The notes under the pieces were generated by a model. The model was not told the origin of the DNA, made no database searches, and saw nothing but the letters and a program-made list of their open reading frames with translations. 64,000 bases of DNA from Charina bottae. Lineage: Eukaryota; Chordata; Lepidosauria; Squamata; Charinaidae. The translations under genes were made by a program, and so were the position numbers. This document shows positions 57,001-63,150 of this stretch, in pieces (positions within the stretch are counted from its first letter, which is position 1; each line of letters starts with the position of its first letter). The stretch covers positions 42,181,463 through 42,245,462 of the forward strand of contig JALMGJ010000005.1 in NCBI GenBank assembly GCA_023362775.1. Reading direction: 5' to 3'.

Positions 57001-57429
57001 CACATCGTCCGCCCATTCCAGCCCGCCAGTCCACCATTACCAACTCCATCGAAGCTCAAGTGAAATGGCCACCAACTAGAATATAGCAGCCAAAGCATCA
57101 CTATTCCGATTCTCAAAGCTCCTCTCCCTGCGCAGCTTCTCTACCGCCCATTCTTCCCAGTGCCTCCATTCCAAAGCCACCACCAGCCCGCGTTCCCGCC
57201 GCTGCTGCAAGTGCCACCTCCCTATGCCAGACACGCCGCTTCCACGTGTCCATCTAGCGCTAGCCGACCCGGCTAATTGAAACTCTCAAGCTCATTTCCA
57301 AGGACCCAGACCGGCCGGTACCTGTGTAGAAGAAAAGCTACTGCCCGCCAAAGGCTCCGAGGCACCTCGTATAGGGAGAGTTCCCCCAGCCCCAGCATGT
57401 CCCGCACCGCCGCCCCACAGGGCCGCCAT
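24373..57429 (-). CDS. PPRC1: PPRC1 (PGC-1-related coactivator, PRC), complete 14-exon gene
   Basis: Growth-regulated nuclear coactivator of the PGC-1 family. Family knowledge: it binds NRF-1, CREB and HCF-1 and drives nuclear genes for mitochondrial respiration. Joined minus-strand coding exons: 57429-57322, 41126-40986, 39995-39843, 38563-38468, 38044-35149, 34675-34622, 33893-33839, 33602-33535, 33023-32204, 27062-26919, 25921-25870, 25457-25336, 25143-24992, 24476-24373. All junctions are GT-AG, the frame never breaks, and the sum is 4,965 nt (1,654 aa). Diagnostic matches to PPRC1 are RPRPLSLSEYR, LTPPATPPHQLWKPLAAVSL, HVGSGEHDYC, SPPSKRWRR, an RRM with YGFVTYRYAEEAFAAI, and the tail ending DFDTLLKQAQRRLRR. 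The RRM and tail rule out a retrocopy, because they are split by introns. PGC-1alpha and PGC-1beta share the RRM but not the exon 5 and exon 9 motifs. Exon borders were placed by eye and not checked against a transcript. Confidence 0.97.
24992..25143 (-). CDS. PPRC1: PPRC1 exon 13 (RRM, second half)
   Basis: 152 nt, phase 2 to phase 1. NYGFVTYRYAEEAFAAIEGG carries RNP1 (YGFVTYRY). It is followed by LCFGGRRQFCKRNYADL, shared by all PGC-1 coactivators. Donor TTGG|GTGAGT; the reading frame beyond it (to 24876) is intron. Confidence 0.97.
25336..25457 (-). CDS. PPRC1: PPRC1 exon 12 (RRM, first half)
   Basis: 122 nt, phase 0 to phase 2. RRVVFIGKIHNRMTRSELRH followed by RFSVFGDIEDCTLHFREHG supplies the beta1 (RNP2, VVFIGK), alpha1 and beta2 elements of the PGC-1 family RNA recognition motif. 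The donor is CATGG|GTAAGG. Confidence 0.97.
25870..25921 (-). CDS. PPRC1: PPRC1 exon 11
   Basis: 52 nt, phase 2 to phase 0. It encodes SYERYQRQKNRYKERAI, equivalent to the HYQRQRVLQKERAIEERR lead-in to the RRM in mammals. The acceptor is a tandem NAGNAG (CCAGCAG), so the exon may alternatively start 3 nt upstream (25924), adding one Ser. The donor is ATA|GTGAGT. Confidence 0.9.
26919..27062 (-). CDS. PPRC1: PPRC1 exon 10 (SR region)
   Basis: 144 nt, phase 2 at both ends. It encodes an Arg/Ser-dipeptide-rich segment (SRSRGRSRSPSNSS and similar), the continuation of the SR domain that links PGC-1 proteins to RNA processing. The acceptor is CCTAG|ATGTCG (TAG acceptor) and the donor AAAAG|GTGAGA. 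Confidence 0.92.
27330..27440 (+). repeat. tRNA-Ala-like SINE, 5' half
   Basis: CCATAGCTCAGGAGTTAGGC (A-box-like) and GGTCCCAGGTTCCACTCC (B-box-like), then a body that breaks off at AAAAGACCTCTAT. The other half resumes at 29203. Pol III promoter-like boxes are decayed; not a functional tRNA. Confidence 0.8.
27441..29188 (-). mobile_element. L1-type non-autonomous element (ORF1-like only), inserted in a SINE
   Basis: 1,748 bp flanked by a 14-bp duplication CAAAAGACCTCTAT (27427-27440 and 29189-29202). The minus-strand 3' end is T/A-rich (AATAAAATTCTTATTAAAAA). The 5' end has a GC-richer leader. It holds a Lys/Glu-rich open frame (28404-28060, MEERHGKEG-like, coiled-coil character) but no endonuclease or RT. 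Resembles an ORF1-only L1 derivative; exact family not known. Lies in PPRC1 intron 9. Confidence 0.75.
29203..29275 (+). repeat. tRNA-Ala-like SINE, 3' half
   Basis: Continues the SINE from 27440: CTCTAATCAGTTTAAACAAT then TATAAAAACAGCTTATGTTG, matching the usual GTATAAGGCAGCTTCATG end of this SINE type. Confidence 0.75.
30230..31560 (+). mobile_element. L1-like non-autonomous remnant (tentative)
   Basis: AT-rich segment with an ORF1-like Lys/Glu-rich frame (30500-30784, MKQNILTLDILKEIFEQWTQ). Later T-rich blocks are similar in character to the element at 4250. It is split by the hAT element at 30993. Borders not fixed. Confidence 0.35.
30993..31348 (+). mobile_element. hAT-type miniature element, family B, with five internal CCAAT-box repeats
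   Basis: Termini CAGGGGTACCCAACC / GGTTGGAGACCCCTG and a perfect 8-bp duplication CCTTAATG (30985-30992 and 31349-31356). Between 31066 and 31262 lie five direct repeats of about 40 bp, each with GGAGCCAATC. Located in PPRC1 intron 9. Non-autonomous. Confidence 0.93.
31583..31908 (-). repeat. tRNA-derived SINE (squamate type)
   Basis: Same family as 3871-4190: GGTTTCCCC tail, AGACGCTTCCATGGTCATGT, GGTACCTATTTATCTACTTG, and a tRNA-like head at the right. Older and more diverged. Lies in PPRC1 intron 9. Confidence 0.85.
32204..33023 (-). CDS. PPRC1: PPRC1 exon 9 (HCF motif, start of SR region)
   Basis: 820 nt, phase 1 to phase 2. It opens with LTPPATPPHQLWKPLAAVSL and contains HVGSGEHDYC, whose EHDY fits the (D/E)HxY HCF-1 binding motif of PGC-1 family members. 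RWNVKQNLDITIKPI and DHRTT are further PPRC1 landmarks. The C-terminal part is an Arg/Ser-rich region with a Ser/Asp run and ends SPPSKRWRR. The donor is CGAAG|GTGAGT. Confidence 0.97.
33535..33602 (-). CDS. PPRC1: PPRC1 exon 8
   Basis: 68 nt, phase 2 to phase 1. It ends in DRLHAPELINVAG, matching DRLQAPELANVAG of the mammalian protein. The acceptor is TTTCAG|GTCTGAG and the donor GCAG|GTAAAA. Confidence 0.94.
33839..33893 (-). CDS. PPRC1: PPRC1 exon 7
   Basis: 55 nt linking exon 6 (phase 1) to exon 8 (phase 2). It encodes AKTEASAVSKKNKSTGNYG, low-complexity Lys/Ser. The donor could be cut as TATGG|GTAAGT or one base earlier, and only the former keeps the frame. Identity is supported by frame and position rather than conservation. 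Confidence 0.85.
34622..34675 (-). CDS. PPRC1: PPRC1 exon 6 (LXXLL motif)
   Basis: 54 nt, phase 1 at both ends. It encodes IEASDLSNLLEQFEKTE, the near-invariant PPRC1 segment. LSNLL is an LXXLL nuclear-receptor box. The acceptor is CTCAG|GAATTG and the donor GAAG|GTGAGG. Confidence 0.95.
35149..38044 (-). CDS. PPRC1: PPRC1 exon 5 (large central exon, proline-rich)
   Basis: Codes for 965 residues plus one base, the long central exon typical of PPRC1. An acidic N-terminal part is followed by a Lys-rich patch (GIKKKKKKSSEE), then the conserved RPRPLSLSEYRQRRRQRQ element, then a Pro-rich stretch (about 30 prolines per 100 residues at its densest) covering roughly 36.4-35.9 kb. It ends DLVHSFISEIG, in phase 1 at donor ATCG|GTGAGT, and continues into exon 6. 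The reading frame stays open past the donor to 35102; those extra residues are intronic read-through. No frameshifts or repeats interrupt it. Confidence 0.97.
38468..38563 (-). CDS. PPRC1: PPRC1 exon 4
   Basis: Codes for 32 residues, phase 0 at both ends. The acceptor is TTTCAG|AGA and the donor AAG|GTAGTA. It begins RLLSLSVTP, which corresponds to the KLLTLSRTP segment of mammalian PPRC1. The remainder is poorly conserved. Confidence 0.85.
38752..39109 (+). mobile_element. Short L1-type retro-insertion in PPRC1 intron 3
   Basis: 358 bp flanked by a 19-bp duplication CTTATCTTTAGTCATCTGC (38733-38751 and 39110-39128). It has a T-rich 3' region and ends TTAATAAAAGTTATTAGGAT. The long duplication indicates L1-type target-primed insertion of a 5'-truncated copy. 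Confidence 0.85.
39843..39995 (-). CDS. PPRC1: PPRC1 exon 3
   Basis: Codes for 51 residues, phase 0 at both ends. The acceptor is AACAG|GCA and the donor TCG|GTATGA. ENELSLLTAITDILD and SPFDPIPESELLTSPRE match the conserved PGC-1 family segment that follows the acidic region, part of the activation domain. Confidence 0.94.
40986..41126 (-). CDS. PPRC1: PPRC1 exon 2 (acidic activation region)
   Basis: Codes for 47 residues, phase 0 at both ends, with acceptor CCCCCCAG and donor GAG|GTGTGG. The ETMQDYLDSSVISIIEDF stretch matches the acidic N-terminal activation region of PPRC1, where the family reads ..TMQSYMDASLISLIEDF.. The region is rich in Glu, Asp and Leu. Confidence 0.93.
41908..42014 (+). 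repeat. (TA)n / (CATA)n / (CA)n compound microsatellite
   Basis: Alternating TA run, then ACACAC, ACATAC and long CA runs, in PPRC1 intron 1. The open frames drawn through it are artefacts. Confidence 0.95.
42530..44090 (-). pseudogene. Decayed L2-clade LINE, RT and 3' part
   Basis: Minus-strand pieces: GVPQGSILSLLLFNIYMK then HQYANDTQLYIFAP (motif C YADD changed to YAND). HALVTSQLDFCNTLY and the C-terminus follow, with many frameshifts. In PPRC1 intron 1, same orientation as the gene. Confidence 0.88.
44929..46306 (+). pseudogene. BovB (RTE) LINE with internal deletion
   Basis: Frame from about 45030 encodes LTEAEEIKKRWQEYTEELY.., NYRTIALISHASKVMLKIL and YADDTTLMTESEEELKSLL. The segment between LQQ..ELPEV and the next block lacks about 330 bp, including RT motif A. 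A second small deletion (MYGP then stop at 45906) removes CESW and shifts frame; the C-terminus resumes at about 45905-46282. Duplication AAATACAAAAGT at 44917-44928 and 46307-46318. A (TAAA)n run at 44930-45020 lies between the left duplication and recognisable BovB. Not functional. Confidence 0.9.
46860..47065 (-). repeat. tRNA-derived SINE, interrupted at its head
   Basis: GACTGGCTCAAAGTCACCCA then GGACTAGAACTCACAGAGTC is the reverse of a tRNA-derived SINE (B-box TTCTAGTCC). The head continues past the Penelope insertion at 47468-47490 (CTTACCCCTATACCAAACTGG). Same type as 55571-55790. Confidence 0.8.
47079..47467 (+). mobile_element. Penelope-like element fragment, long palindrome with hammerhead-like cores
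   Basis: 389 bp between 13-bp duplications CTTACCCCTATAC (47066-47078, 47468-47480). Inverted arms of 165 bp (47079-47243, 47266-47430) with a 22-bp centre; few mismatches. Right arm: CTGAAGA 47351-47357, a 7-bp perfect stem GCTCCTT/AAGGAGC with GGAT loop, GAAAC 47377-47381, and flanks CTCAGT 47345-47350 and ACTGAG 47388-47393 that pair. These are the hammerhead core and stems I and II. Confidence 0.75.
48262..50500 (+). mobile_element. L2-clade LINE, 5'-truncated, open frame kept through a hAT insertion
   Basis: The frame (to TGA at 50330-50332) encodes the end of the endonuclease linker (EEFSEHLQEKIAQIHSKLDS), the full RT (LLDLSAAFDTIDH, GVPQGSVLSPLLFNIYM, YADDTQLY) and the C-terminal region. 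It closely matches the intact copy at 14815-17916. Between QFDPVG and PEEVDRVLR sits the hAT element at 48407-48734. The 3' UTR has GCCCAGGGTCCCCGTTGGGG and a (TAAA)n-type tail. Opposite in strand to PPRC1, in its intron 1. Confidence 0.93.
48407..48734 (-). mobile_element. hAT-type miniature element, family A copy 3, inside an L2 ORF
   Basis: 328 bp, termini CAGAGCTTTCCAAAG / TTTGGAAAGCTCTG, perfect 8-bp duplication CTGTTGGA (48399-48406 and 48735-48742). Core of degenerate about 35-40 bp GGCGGCGCGCGCGCGCACGG-type repeats. Insertion plus duplication adds 336 bp, an exact multiple of three, with no stop in the L2 frame. Confidence 0.95.
50520..51015 (+). pseudogene. Old L2-clade LINE 3' fragment
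   Basis: LRDCLSPITSTYPIRSG, then RAFSIVAPTLWNIIHLEFRL, then AFRKALKTWFCYW correspond to the L2 C-terminus (RAFSAVAPALWNILPPE..). A TG/TA-rich 3' UTR follows, with GAGCCACCCACAG and an AAATAAACAAAC tail. Confidence 0.85.
51767..51927 (+). repeat. L2-type 3' tail inserted in Tc1 terminal repeat
   Basis: 161 bp between AAAAT duplications (51762-51766, 51928-51932). It contains AAGCCACCCAGAGTCGCTGG and ends AATTTAATAAATTATTATAA, an L2/CR1-type 3' UTR. Confidence 0.75.
52127..53218 (+). pseudogene. Tc1 transposase, broken
   Basis: Family role: DD34E transposase cutting and pasting the element. The natural ATG is likely at 52127 (MA-TKE reading), but two in-frame TGA codons at 52133-52135 and 52160-52162 cut off the N-terminus. 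The frame is open from 52253. Counting from the ATG at 52253: WTDETK (D111), QDNDPKHTS (D202), SPDLTLIEMFWKDLK (E237), 34 residues between D202 and E237. The C-terminus is lost where the Penelope fragment enters after NSYQK at 53101; the natural end would resume at 53452. A helix-turn-helix (GFHQSTVRQIMYKW) precedes 52253. All catalytic residues remain but the protein is not producible. Confidence 0.93.
53102..53451 (+). mobile_element. Penelope-like element fragment with hammerhead-like core, in Tc1
   Basis: 350 bp between 12-bp duplications AGCTATCAGAAA (53090-53101 and 53452-53463). From about 53229 it matches 47251-47467. CTGAAGA at 53333-53339, stem GCTCCTT(GGAT)AAGGAGC at 53341-53358 and GAAAC at 53359-53363. 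Single arm, not a palindrome; the left about 125 bp is unique and may be element body. Confidence 0.75.
53665..53998 (-). mobile_element. BovB (RTE) 3' end in Tc1
   Basis: Minus-strand frame of 109 codons: RVPWTARRSNQSILQEIKPD, then KLKYFGHIMRRQDTLEKKL, then HEVTKSRKRLNE and (ACA)n. Nearly the same as the BovB at 4903. Duplication TCACATTTT (53656-53664, 53999-54007). 334 bp, severe 5' truncation. Confidence 0.93.
54146..55570. other. PPRC1 intron 1 sequence, no supported feature
   Basis: AT-rich intron. No coding frame or recognised repeat. Confidence 0.5.
55571..55790 (-). repeat. tRNA-derived SINE
   Basis: Reverse of TTTGGTCTAGTGGTTAAGGC (A box) and a B-box-like TTCTAGTCCCGCC, then GGCTGGGTTACTTTGGGCCA. 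Same head as 46860-47065 with a different tail. In PPRC1 intron 1. Confidence 0.8.
55791..57321. other. 5' part of PPRC1 intron 1
   Basis: No repeats recognised. GC content rises toward exon 1 from about 57100, forming the intronic side of a CpG-rich region. This repeat-free stretch is where intronic regulatory elements would be expected. Confidence 0.5.
57322..57429 (-). CDS. PPRC1: PPRC1 exon 1 (start codon exon)
   Basis: Codes for 36 residues starting MAALWGGG, Gly/Ala-rich like the N-terminus of mammalian PPRC1. The ATG was chosen because it begins the MAA- start, sits in a good Kozak context (GCCAAGATGG) and opens the only frame that splices in phase into exon 2. The donor is CAG|GTACCG and the exon ends in phase 0. 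Little sequence identity is expected this far N-terminal, so the assignment leans on position, CpG-rich context and frame. Confidence 0.8.
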
Positions 57430-57590
57430 CTTGGCACCTCCTCACAAATAGCTTCAGAAGCCCGGCCGGCACTGTAGAACTATATTTCCCAGGAAACAAC
57501 GCAACTTAAAGCAGAGCCGGCGAGTTTTCTCGAGCAAAGCATGCTGGGAAATATTCTCCTAAACGTCATGGGTATTGTAGTTTTTTCTTG
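57430..57590 (-). promoter_or_regulatory. PPRC1: PPRC1 proximal promoter (ZNF143/THAP11-like and YY1-like motifs)
   Basis: A GC/CpG-rich, TATA-less stretch directly upstream of the ATG. Two copies fit the ACTAYRNNNCCCR pattern bound by ZNF143/THAP11: ACTATATTTCCCA at 57479-57491 (plus strand) and ACTACAATACCCA at 57581-57569 (minus strand). A third, weaker TTTCCCAGCATGC lies between them. The start codon is embedded in AAGATGGCGGC, a YY1-type initiator-proximal motif. Motif matches only; transcription start not visible. Confidence 0.6.
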
Positions 57591-58199
57591 TTATAGACGT
57601 AAATTCATTTCAAGTTTACAGTAACAGGCAACAAAAAAATTAACATTTTCTTCATATTGCTAGAGTTTTACCGATTTGCTGTAGTGATGCATGAAAAGAA
57701 AAAAAATGTGATATTTGAAGAAACATAAATGATAGGGTATAATTTACATTTGTAACTCGGTTTTCCTTTGCTCCAAACACAACACTTCTCCTGGAAGTAA
57801 TTGCGGGTTATATTTTACTAAATAGCATTAAAATTAGTCTTTGATTAGGCGAGACAAGGATCTCTGAATGCCAGCAGAATAGAAACATACATTTTACTGC
57901 AATTCTCTTAACCCACGTTATCAGTAACAGGTCCAAATTTGAGAATGAAGGTTGCAGTTCTTTTGCGGGATTCAGGAGCGATCCCTTAAAAATAATTTCC
58001 GAGTAAGCGTGCACCGAGTTGCGTGCGTGGCATATTACTTACAAGTTAAATTACCCAATTGTTCATTTAGATTTGAAGGGGCACAGCTTATTGGTTTGTT
58101 CTGGATTTTGACACAGTTGCAGCGGTTAATCGGTTCAAAGCTACATTCCGTAACGCATCTACTGTACTTTTAACTAAAATCTCCTCCTCGCCTTTGCTC
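57591..58199. other. Spacer between the two promoter-like regions
   Basis: AT-rich, no coding frame or repeat recognised. Confidence 0.5.
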
Positions 58200-58528
58200 A
58201 CAACGATGCAGGTGACCTCTAATAATAAAACGAGAAGCGCTAAGCGACAGAGGTTCAGTTCTGCCTGAGAAGGAAGCCATTTTGCTGTGGGGTACAGTCT
58301 GATGTTTCAACTCCGTCTCAGTCATGGACATCCCACCATCCAATTCAAAGAGTAGCTGATCACAACATCCCCGCCTCTTTGTAGCCTGATTTTCCCGCGG
58401 TTAGAAACCGGAAGTTAACACCCTCCTGCTTCGTTTCGTGGGCGCTTGGCTTCCTTGAGGGCAGCTTCGGTGCGACAACGTGGTGCTGGTTGCCGCTTCG
58501 TTGTAGCTCTGCCAGGAAGGAAGCAGCG
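58200..58528 (+). promoter_or_regulatory. Candidate second promoter and untranslated first exon
   Basis: Relatively CpG-rich DNA about 0.8-1.1 kb upstream of PPRC1 and pointing away from it. It contains ACCGGAAGTT (ETS core, near 58408) and TTTCCCGCGG. It ends in a plausible exon border, AGCAGCG|GTAGGT at 58528/58529. No conserved coding frame is visible. In other vertebrates LDB1 lies divergently upstream of PPRC1, so this may be its 5' exon; that is inference from synteny only. Confidence 0.35.
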
Positions 58529-59187
58529 GTAGGTCGGAGGAACAGCCAGACATCAAGGTGTTCTGTTTAGCGTTGCGCACTCTGAATTCCTAGCCTGTCA
58601 GCAACCGCTTGTTTCAGTGCCAAGGCTACACCCGGCAGCACTTTGTGCATTTCTGGTTTGTATTCCTCGGATTTCAGTCAAACAGCAAAAGCTCGTGTCA
58701 CCTAAAGGCTTATTTTAGTTTAAGTGCTGCAAGATCCATGCTAAGTCATGTTCTGCTTAATCGCAGTTTGCAGACAAAACCATAGTGAACATTCACACAA
58801 CATACTAAACCACGTGTCTCCCCATCATGATGCCAGGGAGTACCAATATGTTTTTCAGTATCTCCAGTGGCATCTGTCAAATTCTGTCCCTCTATTTTAT
58901 TTTTGTTTCTTTTAATAATAATAAAAAAGAAAACAAGCATGCTGCAAGGCCAAGAGTGCAACTATATCCTAAGTCTTTTATTTCCAAAAATTCCACACAG
59001 ATCTCACATTCTCTAAACATTAAAAATGTTGGGAAAATATAGCCAAGAGCCATATTGCAAATGCTCCCCTCCCCCACCCAAAGGCCATCATAAGCTGAGA
59101 TGGTAGAGCAACTCCAGTGCCCAAAGGGAGGGGCAGGGAGCATTATCTTTGGTAATGGAGATTTTGTAACAGCCTATGCCCTTTGTA

Positions 59188-59489
59188 AGGGGCGGGGTGG
59201 CTCAGGGGGTAAGACGCCAGGCTTGGTTCCCTAGCCCTGCGGGCAGAGTGAGCTCCCGCACTAGCTCCAGCTCTTGCCAACCTAGCAATTCGAAAGCATG
59301 CAAATGCAAGTAGATGAATAGGTACCACTTCGGTGGGTAGGTAACAGCGTTCCGTGCGCGTCATGTGGCCACATGACCGTGGAAGCGTCTTCGGACAACG
59401 CTGGCTCTTCAGCTAGCAAATGGAGATGAGCACCAGCCCCTAGAATCAGACACGACTGCACAAATGTGCGGGGGAAACCTTTACCTTTT
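59188..59489 (+). repeat. tRNA-derived SINE (squamate type) with target duplication
   Basis: 302 bp, head GGGGCGGGGTGGCTCAGGGG, tail GGGGGAAACCTTTACCTTTT, and a 13-bp duplication TATGCCCTTTGTA (59175-59187 and 59490-59502). Best-preserved copy of the family at 3871. Confidence 0.92.
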
Positions 59490-59697
59490 TATGCCCTTTG
59501 TAGCAACCATGAGTGCCTACTGAGTGTTCTCAAAATTCCAGTTTTGCCCATTGACCCAGAAGTATTCGGGATCCCTGTGCACTATAGTTTGTTTTTCCAT
59601 GTTGTGTGAATGCAGAATCTTTGGATTTTTTGTAGCAACAGATTAGCGGCACTTCCCTGGGTGAGGAGAAAACTTGCTCTTGGCTCTCAGTAAGCAG

Positions 59698-59728
59698 CCT
59701 CCCCTCCCCCTCCCCCTCCCCCTCCCCA
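59698..59728 (+). repeat. (CCCCTC)n short tandem repeat
   Basis: About five CCCCTC units. Confidence 0.9.
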
Positions 59729-61520
59729 CTCACTTCCTCAGCTTCTAATTCCATATGTCCTGGAGAACATTGGAGATGGGTAAACCAAGAGGGGCTTGGT
59801 TCCTGGGAAGGCTGCCAGAGTGAGTTGAGGTAAGAGGAGACTTGGGCGAGGGGGCAAAGGCAATACAGGTCCTGGACAGGTCATTTTCAGTATTGCTGAC
59901 AGTGGAAAGATCTTGCAAATGCTCTTCTCTGAAAAGGAGCCACTTCTTGAAAAGCATATGCAATCAGAGAAGGAAAAATAGTGTAAAATGTTGCAAGGCT
60001 TTGATTCTGTCTCTAACTGAACAAAACTTGCCTTTCTAGGAATCACATTCCAGGTATCAAACTAATACAACAGTATGATTGTGGGCTGTTCCTTTCCACC
60101 ATAAGGTTAATTAGTAAAGGCAGCCAAAGTCTGAAGTATTATCTTGAATCAGTTATGAAGTCTCAAATTGAAAATATGAAATTTGAAAAGAGACAATGAG
60201 TGAAAGCATACTACACTACATGCCTTTGTATAGCAGAATGAATTACTGGAGGTATGTGCTAAGAAAGTGCTACACATTCTTCTTGAATTGGTTAGAAATA
60301 CTATGTAGTCATTATTGTGGGACTGTTGAGGTCTCTCTCATATTGAAGAGTTGATACTATTGTCTTAATATGAGAAAGAGATTAAAGTAGTTGTGCAGGA
60401 ATCCTTCTTGAAAATGGTGAACTGCAATAAAAAGAAAAGATACTGCAGAAAGGGTTGACATAGAATAAGTTTGCAAAACTGAAGTGTCCAAGAACATAAT
60501 GCTTCAAATATTTCTGAGAAATACTAGGGTGTGAAAATTAAGATAAAAGCTGAAGATCCTCAGGCATTGTTTTCACCCTGCACAGCACATTGTCTCCATC
60601 TATGTGGTTGCAAAACTATGGGGTAGAATCCGGAAGTCAAAATGTATTGTAGAAATATACAAAAACTGTAGAGCTGTACAATGTATTTTATTGCAAGATG
60701 GGGAATTCTTCAAGAAATTGCAAAACTCTCCAGTCGATTTCAACAAGTAGATGAAGCTCTAGAATTGATTCTATTCACACCTTTGTGAAAAAAAATTATA
60801 AAGATGTGCTAGCTTCTCTTTTCAAAATTGAAGAGCTTGATTTGATAGCAGAAACTCAGGCTGAGGTCTTACTGGGTGTCTGCAATCCTTTGAGTTTATC
60901 TTCTTGCAACACTGTGGTACAAGACATTGCAGCTTATTGATATCTAAAGCAAACTTGTCCAAGGATCCCAGCTCATCATGGAAGAAGTGCAACATATGAA
61001 GAGCCAAGTCTTCTCAGGGAAACTAAGGTCATTGTTGAAGTAGTAGCCCCAGTGCCGAATCAATAAAACATGGAGAAGAATCTAAAGGAGGAAGCATTTC
61101 CATGATGACCCAGCAATTATAAACAGCCATGGCCCAAGGAGCAGGCTCCAAGTGTGCTAAGTGCTGCCGAGCCAAGCCCCTCCTCTGCCAGCCCTGTAGT
61201 GTAGGCTACCAGCATGGGTGCCAGGAAGCAGGGCAGATCTCCCCCCACCCTCAGCACAAAGGCCCTGTGCCCCCACCAAAGTGAGCACCTTGTAAGCAAG
61301 TGACAAGCCACTCACAGCTCCTGCTGGCTGGCTGGCTGCCTCCTTACCAGTTCCAGCTGTGCAAAAGGGGCTGCAGCTGGGTCTGCCTTCTGGGTGAGAC
61401 TTAAACAATGCTGCAGCCACTTCCAAGTTGTTGGAAACAATTTGTCTATCCAGCTCTTACACACATTTTATTTTCTTGAGGATAAATTCAGCTCAGGTGC
61501 TCCTAAGAGCCACAAATATG
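59729..61520. other. Intergenic, no supported feature
   Basis: Contains an unassigned minus-strand frame at 61007-60822 (HFFHDELGSLDKFALDINKL) that might be a remnant of a DNA-transposon gene, but I could not place it in a family. Confidence 0.4.
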
Positions 61521-61524
61521 TTCT

Positions 61525-61745
61525 CTAACCAACACCTTGAATTGGACCCGGAAGCAAACTGGAACCCAGTGCAGCTTGCGCAGCAACGGTGTTACATGTG
61601 TCCACCTTGGGACACCTAAAACAATCCACGCGGCTGCGTTCTGGATCAGCTGTAGCTTCCGGATACTCTTCAAGGGTAGCCCCATGTTGAGCACATTACA
61701 GTAGTCTATATGGGAGATCACCAGGGCATGAGTGACTGTTCGAAG
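61525..61745 (-). pseudogene. L2-clade LINE fragment
   Basis: MISHIDYCNVLNMGLPLKSI then KLHWVPVCFRVQFKVLV matches the L2 C-terminal region. No full ends seen. Confidence 0.88.
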
Positions 61746-61949
61746 GTTTATAATTTCTTGATTTAGTTAAAAAGTGCTAGTCTTGGCATTTAAAGCTCCA
61801 CATGAGGCCATGTTTTTTTGAAGTATTGCTTTTACATCCATGTGAACCTGAGATTTGAAATTAGCCTCAGAAAGTTAATATATTTTGTCATTTTTCCCCG
61901 TTAGATCATCTAGGGAGGGGCTCCTTGTTCTACATTTCTAGAATGTCAG

Positions 61950-62265
61950 GAGAGCAGAAATTAGAAGGCCCTGCTTCTCCACAGCAGTGCTGATCCCATG
62001 GAATAGACTTCCCACTGAAATCAGACTGGCCCCTTCCCTGGTAGCTTTTAGGAAGTTATTAAAAATTGAATTCTTTCAAATAGTGTTTCGGTAACATCAC
62101 CTACAACCTCTTGATCTTATTATTTTTCTCTCATACTTTGGTTTTGTTCTTGCAATTTGGATTGTACAGTAAGTTGTTTTAATTCTGTTGTTTTTATGGT
62201 GACATTGTAACCGTCAAGAGTCACAAGATTGTGGCAGGATAACAATCAAGTAAATAAATAAATAT
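61950..62265 (+). pseudogene. Old L2-like LINE 3' end
   Basis: A decayed reading resembling IPWNRLPTEIRLAPSLVAF followed by a 3' UTR that ends AAGAGTCACAAGATTGTGGC and AAATAAATAAATA. Confidence 0.6.
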
Positions 62266-63138
62266 TGCTGTGTATGTATCTTGTGAGAATTTTCCTAAAA
62301 CCTATGTAGTTGAACAAATGTTTAAACAAATACTGTATATTTCTAAATAAAGATGTTCTCTGTAGTTCAGTAGATTTATGATTACAGTATGTTCTTTTTA
62401 TTATTTTTGTGCCTTTGAGTCTTTGTGCCTTTTAATATTTTATATACCAATATTTTTGAATATGCCTAATAAGGTATATCTGATTTTTTTTAATCCTAAT
62501 ATTCCACGACCAGCTTGAATGAAATAAAGTTACAGTGAGAACAATGTCCTTTCTGATGACAGACAGGCTTAGCTTTTAACAGATTCTGTCTTGTTTTTCC
62601 TGCCGTAATGGATAGTCTGCAATAAGGTATAGTTTGTCATCTAGTTTTGCCAGGATCCAACAAAAGTGCATGCTGGATCAGTCTGAAGACCTGTTTATAC
62701 CAATATTCTATTCCCACAACAGCCAGTCAGATACCAATGGAAAACCTGTCAACATGAACACTACAACACCTTCCTACTCGAATTCCCTAGCAACAGACAC
62801 GAACACACATTGCATAGGATACTGGAGATAATATGTAGCACTTGATACCTTTATCATCCATAAATTTGTTTAATCTCCTTTTCAATCTGTCCATATTTCT
62901 AATAAATATATTGTCAATGTATGATAGTTTCTATCAATACACTGATAGAAACATTAATAGTAAATGATAGTATATGATCTAGCCACAACCACTTGCCATT
63001 GTTAGGATAAGGAAAATCTTGGTGACTTCCAGAAAGAAATGTAGATCTGATAAAGAATTATAATGACCTTTTATTAGATCACATGATGCCCATAACAGGA
63101 GACTTAGCAAACTGATAGATTCTGTGTTACTATCAGCC
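62266..63138. other. Intergenic, no supported feature
   Basis: AT-rich; contains a short inverted TGATAGTTTCTATCAATACA / TGATAGAAAC pair near 62921-62952. Confidence 0.5.
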
Positions 63139-63150
63139 AGGCATTATATT

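Noticed and set aside
60822..61007. Possible protein remnant (HDELGSLDKF..)
   Set aside because: Too short and decayed to place in a family; kept only as an unassigned note.
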